20,962 nucleotides of DNA from JAYVIQ01 sp043770215. GTDB lineage: Bacteria; Bacteroidota; Bacteroidia; Cytophagales; JAAEPT01. This document shows positions 16,201 to 20,962 of this stretch, piece after piece (positions within the stretch are counted from its first letter, which is position 1; each line of letters begins with the position of its first letter). Under the pieces are notes generated by a model that worked only from the letters and a program-made list of their open reading frames with translations, searched no databases and was not told the DNA's origin. A program made the position numbers and the translations under genes. The stretch lies in the NCBI GenBank assembly GCA_043770215.1, contig JAYVIQ010000128.1, forward strand, positions 1 to 20,962. Direction: 5' to 3'.

Positions 16201-16699
16201 GGTTCACAGAAATAATACTCAATGCTGCATACAGAATATTATACGGGTTAGATGTGTGGTTTAGAGTAACCCCATTAGATATTACTTTGATTCGATTTCT
16301 AAAAATACCACCATTTAGTTGGTAATCTATAGAGCTACATGATGCAGATAAAGATACTGTAAAAGTTGCTGCTCCGCCCGCCGAAATAGATGCTATATTG
16401 AAAACATAATTTGCAGCATTTGTTACTGCAACAGAATGTCCACTAATACTTGCTATACTTCCATCAATGTATTTTACTCCTTGAGGCAAATCCAAATCTA
16501 AAGAGATATTGTTTATAGTAGAGCTACTAGTGTTGGTAAGCGTAAACTCGTAAATTCCACTATTGCCATTTACTGTAAGTTCAGAAGTTACGCTAGAAAC
16601 AACAGTTACTTGTCCATTGGCACCAAAAAAACCAAAACAGACTAAAGTCCATGTCAATATTAAGCTATTTATATTTCTGAGGTTTACGTTACGTTTCAT
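10211..16699 (-). CDS. Giant secreted multidomain protein: VCBS/FG-GAP, ASPIC/UnbV, T9SS type A
   Basis: 2162 residues, ATG start, signal peptide near residues 1-29 (ending GFFGANG-Q). Residues about 30-1250 are beta-rich and contain many segments of the DUF11/conserved-repeat type (for example FTLTNTSSSTINNISLDLDLPQG), with scattered paired cysteines. At about 1255-1603 lie seven FG-GAP/VCBS units with calcium-loop motifs such as YNNDGLEDLF, YDNDGDLDLF, YNLDGYLDLF and FDNDGDLDIF, predicted to fold as a seven-bladed propeller. At about 1605-1698 is an ASPIC/UnbV domain (MREISAQTGGGSGGQNTLKVYFGLG, VWPSGVVQ). A short SdrD-like/prealbumin-like segment follows (GTTYLDKNGNCVQDFDE), then another DUF11-like unit, a conserved module opening GAIDPNDK (about 1920-2060), and a T9SS type A C-terminal domain from IWPNPADHEA (about 2070). 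It is probably a cell-surface or released adhesin-like or binding protein; the ligand is unknown. It is transcribed alone, divergent from the NHL/PorP-like unit. Confidence 0.92.
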   Translation of the reverse strand: MKRNVNLRNINSLILTWTLVCFGFFGANGQVTVVSSVTSELTVNGNSGIYEFTLTNTSSSTINNISLDLDLPQGVKYIDGSIASISGHSVAVTNAANYVFNIASISAGGAATFTVSLSASCSSIDYQLNGGIFRNRIKVISNGVTLNHTSNPYNILYAALSIISVNPGNASIVSGQTIIRRVAIVNGGNGSIDNFILKSTQGTEITLISSSHGTISNNSIQLAPADFTSIGNGNTRFDQDETIFIDLSYKGLSCTDKTISSTLDAGWSSETGFCQNSTFKVNTAIDFSEPTISIATTSSLNACSSNNSIHEQSIKLTNTGTGVAANLLVDIFKSSGTTYDQTILSSFDMNSIMYRINGGVYTALAPISSTATTSNGNYLCLGSDAKGKFVLRFNQLEPGAVLDIKWNMNTCCQSVCSAIKVGGWATNITYADVCAGATYTGSKIGQVPVSASMSIFTETEPEISNGEKSLYNYTISNYTNTYTTTTSSRLEVKFLIPAGLKLANENDIQWVSAPLTWTKSSSNYNQSTGVLKILYSLPGTFSIPKSEINLYLTADCSMPGATNGNKSIAMDINFIQDINCTNSCVIPMVCNSIVNTRLQCPDENCANGGIRNISYNLKRTSFGLPDNNEDGYAEAGNLDFNKVKLNRVMFGDTLDAELNGIVHSGSGITQWSYGFAEIVVPLGSNFQEIGATISIYDQSSNQQIKVNTNAITKIMQGTTAQFTVNFASSLNGFLFETGDIVDLKLHLKVVGNIGDNVQEITSAGKLYASNASNPTLAQKYYCNDFLDNITLIGYFYSVSTVENLNVTGCNKTIEQDFSFSIGNCCNNFGGGNLFPFEYRNWASVATAKIVIPPYYKINSVNVKQFATQGTNTTFTQTISNIDYDSKNKDTLFYDLSKFYTNGMFSNSDDGFSGRVLVNVSPTCDIPLNTNQNVYWAFNFKESKYLSGSNTGWYVSNPDKIKFNPGKITISSSNPIQDGISKTVKWNVSLKNPFNDDVIATPWLHLASATGNIKIKNVIDKSNGDTLDLSNDLYFLSNLTNNETRNLEIEAYYTACKLEKLSVYSGYACNAIPVRYSEIDCPHNSLELSVEPKPTQLQTQISSKIIGDQCSPLFEVELLMSSVRLGAIDSLNLRIKTPTNQSIKMVNGSSYMAYPNTTSFVSYTNPLLVDNIYTIPVADLNSFIRTNGLPGVTNITQNKIKLKMQFEMQGNYIPGDNLEFSFNANRTCSEKLPQINLAVDPSVSLKEQEINGLTTESGDNWSVSWGDYNNDGLEDLFITEYAKNKSNSLFKNNGNLSFTKITSGAIVTDLASSIASTWGDYDNDGDLDLFVANNIGSPNFLYKNEGNGTFTRVINGHMGTYDGYSHGATWADYNLDGYLDLFVSDFMPTRPNLLYKNLKNGTFELVTNDDIITQSGHSIGASWADADGDGDPDLFVPNAGEKNFFYLNQGGKMIAQPNNTLCQDALYSVGGSWGDFDNDGDLDLFVANASKTPNQLFINDGNANFTLSPIVFGTGNDDTHGSTWADFDNDGDLDIFITNDQLEPKSYYTNNGDGTFKRLDTDLSKSNQNSFGTAVADIENDGDLDIFIANHSGEENALFVNGKGACQESFCATLVGTSSNRSAIGAKIYATATIYGKSFTQMREISAQTGGGSGGQNTLKVYFGLGNATQIDLLKIVWPSGVVQQIINQPSGNCVTIFEEGGSLISGTTYLDKNGNCVQDFDEQVLANQEIVIQPNNRKIYSNEQGIYKTYVQDGTHTLNGNPTGNFSSACATESIVATGSGVNIYSSGRIGFQATCQNPDLNTTLSVVALRRGFGSDLFVNIENKGGAKASNVVFKFVIPTGVEIVSASTNWSSVNGDTLFWNLGDINVEEKISMIIHEKVSLSLSIGNIVAHKTYLSMDNVTDCSSQNNDMQYNVAIVGAIDPNDKLITFQDASTRDYVLKSEVFNYKIRFQNIGNYFASRVIVRDTLDQKLDVSTLKNIVSSHKYSLKIDGNVLVWTFDNIELPAKETDEEASNGFVSFDVQLNKSVGLNTQLKNTAHIQFDFEDYISTNEVKNLVLNAHPTTNAKNGTISIWPNPADHEALIILWNTTSSGDTKQVESHNQVYFNELSITTIDGKDINTLKIETCLSYKLDVSNLESGIYILSAKDILGNEYHGKLIKN

Positions 16700-16811
16700 A
16701 ATTACTAAAGTTTTTTTTATAAAAACACATAATGTGCCATTCCTATTTTAGTGCATTTACATTGCTAGGGGTCACTTTTGAGTTTTTTAAGGTTTAAAAT
16801 ACGGAAAAAAA

Positions 16812-16829
16812 TTCCATATTTTGGAAAAT
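16812..16829. repeat. Inverted-repeat element, copy 1
   Basis: TTCCATATTTTGGAAAAT; TTCCA and TGGAA form the inverted arms. It differs by one base from the copy at 17308-17325. It lies about 115 bp upstream of the giant - strand gene, a position suited to an operator. Confidence 0.4.
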
Positions 16830-17209
16830 AAAATTAAGGTATAAACTTATTTATTAAAGCAATTTATGAAAAAAGTTGGGTATAACCGAAAAATGTGTCC
16901 AATCTAAAAAAACAAATGCTTGTAAATTTTTTTTGTGCAAATAGATTTTATGGGGGGTATGATGATTAACCAACGAATAATTTATTTTCAAAAGCATTTT
17001 AATTTTAAAGCAAAGTTTTATTAGAAATCAGTCAATTAGAGTTTACTTAGCTTTCTACGTTCATAAATTGCACCAGATTAGTGTATGATAGGTTTATGTT
17101 TTTTTATGCTAAATCAATCAAAAACAGAAATCTTTCAGGTGTTTATATTGTACGTATGTCTTTTTAGGGGTAGTATATTTAAACATGTTGGGAGGTAATT
17201 AATTTTATT

Positions 17210-17227
17210 ATTAAAATCGATTTTAAT
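17210..17227. promoter_or_regulatory. 18-bp perfect palindrome
   Basis: ATTAAAATCGATTTTAAT is exactly self-complementary, centred on ATCGAT, with no spacer. Located mid-way in the divergent intergenic region about 340 bp before the NHL gene. It may be an operator for a dimeric regulator; a chance palindrome in AT-rich DNA cannot be excluded. Confidence 0.35.
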
Positions 17228-17307
17228 TAAGGCAATAATTTTTTACATTTATGGAGATATCATTAAAACAACTTTAGCAGAACAAATCAAAAATTGACAA
17301 ATGTAGT

Positions 17308-17325
17308 TTCCATTTTTTGGAAAAT
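17308..17325. repeat. Inverted-repeat element, copy 2
   Basis: TTCCATTTTTTGGAAAAT, one mismatch from copy 1 about 496 bp upstream; arms TTTCCA/TGGAAA surround five T bases if the preceding T is counted. It lies about 240 bp upstream of the NHL gene. Two copies flanking a divergent intergenic region suggest shared binding sites. Confidence 0.4.
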
Positions 17326-17460
17326 GGTTTAAAACGCTCTTTTGTTTGTATTGTTATCTATTAAATCTTTTTTAAAGAAAGATTACATTGGTGACGGATA
17401 TATAAATGTACTATTTGTGCTTTTTGAACCAAATTTCAAATTTTAAAAGAAATAGAAATG

Positions 17461-17468
17461 TAATTTTG
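17461..17468 (+). promoter_or_regulatory. Possible -7 promoter element of the NHL/PorP-like unit
   Basis: TAATTTTG is an exact TAnnTTTG match about 100 nt before the start codon at 17567. No TTTG is present about 19 nt upstream, so only half of the consensus is supported. Confidence 0.3.
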
Positions 17469-17566
17469 GTTAATTGTTATGTTTTAGACTAATGCTTCAT
17501 AAGTGATTTCAATAAAATATACTATGGGCAAGACTTTTGCTTTGGTTTTATCCATTAAATAAAGAA

Positions 17567-20095
17567 ATGATGATAGTTTATAACTTAAGAAAATACATAA
17601 TCACTTTATTTTTCATTGGCAGTTCTATTTTTAGCTATGGCCAAATTACTAGTACTATTGCTGGTAAATTAGGACAAAAAGGAAAACAAGATGGATTGGC
17701 TTTAAATGAAGCTACTTTTAACAGTCCACATGGTATTGCAGTTTCTCAAAATGGAGAAATATTTATAGCAGATAGATACAATCATATCATAAGAAAAATA
17801 GATGTAAATGGTGTAGTTTCCACAGTTGCAGGTACAGGGATTTCTGGCAAGCAAGATGGAATTGCTACTGAAGCAACTTTTAAAGAACCTTGGGGATTAG
17901 CGGTAGACAATTTGGGAAATGTTTATGTGGCTGACACCAAAAATAATAAAATAAGGAAAATTACCCCAAATGGCACCGTTAGTACTTTTGCCGGTACAGG
18001 AAACTTAGGTATTACAGACTCAAACAATCCATTGTTAGCCTCTTTTGGTGAACCAACAGATCTTGTTTTTGATAAAAAAGGCAATTTATATGTAGCAGAC
18101 CATCGAACTCACTTAATTAGAAAAATTACTCCAAGTGGTGCAGTAAGCACACTTGCAGGCAATAGAAACTACCCAACTAACTATGGATTAACAGATGGTT
18201 TGGGGCAACTAGCAAAGTTTTATAGGCCTTATGGTTTAGATATAGATGATTTGGGCAATATTTATGTTGCAGACGAATGGAATCATGCCATAAGAAAAAT
18301 TAGTCCTCTTGGAACAGTCATTACTTTAGCTGGAAACGGTATTTTAGGGAGTAATAATGGAACTGGATCTTCAGCTACTTTTAATTATCCATTTGACGTA
18401 GCTGTAGACTCTACAGGTAAAATTTATGTAAGTGATGGCTTAAATTATTTGATAAGAGTCATAGATTTATCTAATAATGTAGCTCCCTTTGTAGGGTTGC
18501 TTGTAAAACAGGGATCAACGGATGGTTTGCCCAATGTAGTTACACTTAACGGGGTTACTTCCATTGCGTTTAACAAAGATCAAAGTGCTCTATTTTTTGC
18601 CGATACATACAGCCATCTAATTAGAAAAATTGTTTTTACAAGAAGTATAGAAAGTCCAACAATACGTTTTCAGAATATAAACTCTACTTTAGACTCCGTT
18701 TCTAGTTGTTTAAATAGCAAATTAGATTTATTCATATCTGGTGGATACGACTCCTATGATGTTTACCTAGATTCAGCTTTGCTTTTGAACACTACTGAAT
18801 CTGTTTTAGACCTTAGTAGCCTACCTGTTGGTCAAGGACAGATTTATTTAATTGGTAAAAAAGATGGCTATACTTCTAAATCTTCAAATCCCTTAAAATA
18901 CAAAGTCATAAAAAATAATTCTGCCAAAATTTTAGCAAGTAAAAAACCTCCTTATTGTTTTGGAGACTCCATAGCTCTTTTTACGGATAATAAATCAAAT
19001 GTTCTTTGGAACACATCAGAAATAAATGATTCTATTAAAATTAAAAATTCAGGTAAATATTTCTTGTCCAATACCCCAAACGAATGTTACTCAAGTAAAG
19101 ATACTATAGATGTTTTATTTAATTCTAAACCAATAGTTTTAGTAAACGCATCTAAACCAATGCCTTATATAGAAGGTGAAACGGTTTATCTTATTGCTTC
19201 GGGTGCCAAAAGCTATTTGTGGAATAATTTAGAAAAAACAGATAGGTTACTTGTTAGAGAAACAGGAAAATATATTGTTCAAGGAACTGATTTGAACACT
19301 TGTACCAATTATTCAGATACCATTAACATTGTTTTTGAACCATTTAAAAATGTATTGAAAGTTAATTTATTAAATGGAGATTCGTTTTGTGCCAATGATT
19401 CTACTAAAATTTCTGCAAACATTAAAAGTCCTGTGAATTGGTACTTAAATGATCAAAAACTTTTAACAACAGACTCTGTGCTTACGGTTAAGAAAAATGG
19501 TAGGTATTATTTTAGCTACCAAACCAATAATCAATCTATATATTATTCAAATACAGTAGTTCTTAAAACCATTGCACCTCCTGTTGTAGACATACAAAGC
19601 GATAGGCAAATGATTTCTGATTTAGCAAATAAAGTGCAATTTGAGCCTAATATAAGTACATTAAAATCTTATTTTTGGGACTTTGGTGATGGCAGCTCTT
19701 CCAAAGAACTAAACCCAATGCACGAATACAATAGTATTGGTAAATACAGCATTAAGCTACATGTAGAAGACCTAAACGGGTGTAAAACTAGCCTTACAAA
19801 AACTAATTTTATCAGCTATACACCAAGTATTTTTATAGCCAATTCATTTACCCCAAACAATGACCTAGTAAATGATGAAATTGTATTAAGGGGTATTCCA
19901 AATGAAGCAACTGTAGACTTTAAAATTTTTAATGAATGGGGAGAATTAGTTTTTTTTAGTACAAGCAACTATGCAATTTGGAATGGTAAGTATAAAAATG
20001 AAATTGCTAACCAAGGAAATTATGCATATGTATTGAAAGTGAGTATAAATGAAGAAGTTACAATCTTTAAAGGTATAATAACCTTAATTAAATAA
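17567..20095 (+). CDS. Secreted NHL-propeller/PKD protein with T9SS type B (gliding-associated) C-terminal domain
   Basis: 842 residues from the ATG at 17567. The open frame extends upstream to a TTG at 17537, but starting at 17567 (or the adjacent ATG at 17570) gives a clean signal peptide ending SIFSYG-Q. Residues about 27-365 form six NHL blades, each ending in a variant of VADxxNHxIRKI (IADRYNHIIRKI, VADTKNNKIRKI, VADHRTHLIRKI, VADEWNHAIRKI, VSDGLNYLIRVI, FADTYSHLIRKI), so the propeller is probably complete. A long beta-rich region with Ig-like segments follows. A PKD domain with YFWDFGDGSS (W704) leads into a type B sorting domain from about 752: NSFTPNNDLVND, FNEWGELVF, WNGKY, GNYAYVLK, ending IKGIITLIK-like (FKGIITLIK). 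Type B domains are associated with PorP/SprF-like partners, and such a gene starts 4 nt downstream. A cell-surface role in adhesion or gliding is inference. Confidence 0.92.
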   Translation: MMIVYNLRKYIITLFFIGSSIFSYGQITSTIAGKLGQKGKQDGLALNEATFNSPHGIAVSQNGEIFIADRYNHIIRKIDVNGVVSTVAGTGISGKQDGIATEATFKEPWGLAVDNLGNVYVADTKNNKIRKITPNGTVSTFAGTGNLGITDSNNPLLASFGEPTDLVFDKKGNLYVADHRTHLIRKITPSGAVSTLAGNRNYPTNYGLTDGLGQLAKFYRPYGLDIDDLGNIYVADEWNHAIRKISPLGTVITLAGNGILGSNNGTGSSATFNYPFDVAVDSTGKIYVSDGLNYLIRVIDLSNNVAPFVGLLVKQGSTDGLPNVVTLNGVTSIAFNKDQSALFFADTYSHLIRKIVFTRSIESPTIRFQNINSTLDSVSSCLNSKLDLFISGGYDSYDVYLDSALLLNTTESVLDLSSLPVGQGQIYLIGKKDGYTSKSSNPLKYKVIKNNSAKILASKKPPYCFGDSIALFTDNKSNVLWNTSEINDSIKIKNSGKYFLSNTPNECYSSKDTIDVLFNSKPIVLVNASKPMPYIEGETVYLIASGAKSYLWNNLEKTDRLLVRETGKYIVQGTDLNTCTNYSDTINIVFEPFKNVLKVNLLNGDSFCANDSTKISANIKSPVNWYLNDQKLLTTDSVLTVKKNGRYYFSYQTNNQSIYYSNTVVLKTIAPPVVDIQSDRQMISDLANKVQFEPNISTLKSYFWDFGDGSSSKELNPMHEYNSIGKYSIKLHVEDLNGCKTSLTKTNFISYTPSIFIANSFTPNNDLVNDEIVLRGIPNEATVDFKIFNEWGELVFFSTSNYAIWNGKYKNEIANQGNYAYVLKVSINEEVTIFKGIITLIK

Positions 20096-20099
20096 TTAG

Positions 20100-20962
20100 A
20101 TGAATAAAATAAAAACATATCTAAAACTAACTTTAAGCTGCATTGTATTTTTATTGGTAAAGTCAAATACGAATGCTCAAAAAGGACATTTTTCTCAGTT
20201 TTATAACTCACCCTTGGTGTTTAATTCAGCTGAAACTGGAAATTCTGAAAAGCTAAGAATAGTTTCCAATTATAGAATGCAATGGCAAAAAATAGGATCC
20301 GGTATTACTACTCAGGCACTTTCTATTGATTTGCCAGTAGGTAAATTTGGTATGGGTTTACTAGCACATTCTAACAATGCCGGTCAGGGATCATTGCAAC
20401 GCAATAATGTATTGTTTTTTTTTTCTAAGTACATTTTATTAAATACAAATACACGTTTAGGGTTTGGCGTACAAGCAGGATTATTACAATACCAGTTAAG
20501 CGATAATCTGACATTTGATAGCCAATATTCTAGTCAAATAGGGTATGATCCATCATTAGATAATGGAGAGAGTTTTTCTAAAAATAGATTTAATAAATTA
20601 GATGGTGGTATTGGGATTATTTTAGAAAATATTGGGTTTTCTTGGAAACCTAAACTATCTATAGCCCTGAATCAGTTGATCCCTAGTCAGAATATTTTTA
20701 GTGACTCTAAGAATTCAAACAATTTTGGACTTATAAATTCTAGTTTTGAATTAAGAAAATACATTTCTCCTAAAATAGAACTAATCCCTTATTTTATGCT
20801 TTTTAAACAAAACAAAGCAAAAGTTATTCAATTAGGAAGTCGTATTTCATACAACTTCATCAAAGATCAAAAAATTCAATTAGGGGCGGGTTTAAGAAGC
20901 AAAGATGCCTTTTGCTCTTACATTGCGTATGGGTACAAATCTAGTTTATTAGGACTTTCTTA
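20100..20962 (+). CDS. PorP/SprF-family outer-membrane protein, 3' end outside window
   Basis: An open frame from the ATG at 20100 to the right edge: 287 codons, no stop reached. The signal peptide (MNKIKTYLKLTLSC...) ends near SNTNA-Q, followed by KGHFSQFYNSPLVFNSAETGN, the opening expected of PorP/SprF proteins (HFSQFY.sPl..NPA.tG). Further matches are RIVSNYRMQWQKIGSGITTQALSID (about 60-84), GMGLLAHSNNAGQGSLQRNN, LGFGVQAGLLQYQL and FNKLDGGIGIIL, all typical of this barrel family. Members number about 300-350 residues, so perhaps 20-60 are missing. The gene begins 4 nt after the NHL/type B gene, so the two form an operon. In characterised systems PorP and SprF act with T9SS in exporting or anchoring specific surface proteins; here the neighbour is the obvious client. 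The usual NPA is NSA at the N-terminal motif. Confidence 0.9.
   Translation, partial: MNKIKTYLKLTLSCIVFLLVKSNTNAQKGHFSQFYNSPLVFNSAETGNSEKLRIVSNYRMQWQKIGSGITTQALSIDLPVGKFGMGLLAHSNNAGQGSLQRNNVLFFFSKYILLNTNTRLGFGVQAGLLQYQLSDNLTFDSQYSSQIGYDPSLDNGESFSKNRFNKLDGGIGIILENIGFSWKPKLSIALNQLIPSQNIFSDSKNSNNFGLINSSFELRKYISPKIELIPYFMLFKQNKAKVIQLGSRISYNFIKDQKIQLGAGLRSKDAFCSYIAYGYKSSLLGLS

Larger units (their letters stand above)
16700..17566. other. Long divergent intergenic region rich in palindromes
   Basis: About 870 bp with no convincing gene on either strand between the divergent giant gene and the NHL-propeller gene. Contents noted: two near-identical inverted-repeat elements (16812-16829 and 17308-17325), an 18-bp perfect palindrome (17210-17227), GTACGTATGT followed by a T-run (17150-17159), and a TAATTTTG -7-like box (17461-17468). 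No -33 element sits at normal spacing before that box, and no promoter facing the giant gene could be picked with confidence. Confidence 0.6.

Noticed and set aside
16563..16751. 62-residue + strand frame across the start of the giant gene
   Set aside because: Most of it is antisense to the signal peptide region of the giant gene and it has no supporting features.
17537..17566. TTG at 17537 as the start of the NHL protein
   Set aside because: It would add ten residues ahead of a standard signal peptide, and two ATG codons at 17567/17570 fit better.
1..20962. CRISPR array, tRNA/rRNA genes, insertion sequences or prophage genes
   Set aside because: No spaced direct repeats, cloverleaf sequences, transposase or integrase motifs, or terminal inverted repeats were seen on either strand.

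Overview
The window comes from the chromosome of an AT-rich member of the Bacteroidetes. The evidence is several secreted proteins with type IX secretion (T9SS) sorting domains (two type A, one type B), a PorP/SprF-family gene beside the type B substrate, Bacteroidetes-style promoters (TTTG / TAnnTTTG) with weak Shine-Dalgarno sequences, and lipoproteins with short lipoboxes. There is no sign of a mobile element, CRISPR array, rRNA or tRNA gene. The genus cannot be told from the sequence.

Left part (1-6292, all + strand): the 3' part of rmlA (dTDP-sugar synthesis); a small membrane-anchored cysteine-rich protein; a secreted protein built of about 14 BNR/Asp-box-like repeats with a T9SS type A domain; and then a tight cassette of three genes. 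The cassette encodes an MbnP-like lipoprotein, an MbnH/MauG-like di-heme peroxidase whose start overlaps the MbnP stop by 4 nt, and an outer-membrane barrel-like protein with a Cys-x-x-Cys at its predicted mature N terminus. By analogy with the methanotroph MbnP/MbnH pair, where the di-heme enzyme converts a tryptophan of MbnP to kynurenine and creates a copper site, this is the most interesting locus in the window: a candidate periplasmic copper-handling system in an organism with no methanobactin genes in view.

Middle part (6375-8895, + strand): an NhaC-type Na+/H+ antiporter-family membrane protein with altered core residues, followed by a short-chain polyprenyl diphosphate synthase. Then comes a gene-free stretch of about 460 bp with inverted repeats and a possible promoter, and a 203-residue secreted protein of unknown function. 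A bidirectional hairpin terminator separates that gene from the convergent giant gene.

Right part: a 2162-residue secreted protein on the - strand (DUF11-like repeats, seven FG-GAP/VCBS repeats, ASPIC/UnbV, a conserved 'GAIDPNDK' module, T9SS type A domain). An intergenic region of about 870 bp, rich in palindromes, separates it from a divergent two-gene unit. That unit encodes a six-bladed NHL-propeller/PKD protein with a T9SS type B (gliding-motility-associated) C-terminal domain, and a PorP/SprF-like outer-membrane protein that runs off the right edge. Type B substrates paired with PorP/SprF-like proteins are a known T9SS arrangement in which the barrel protein is thought to help export or anchor its neighbour.
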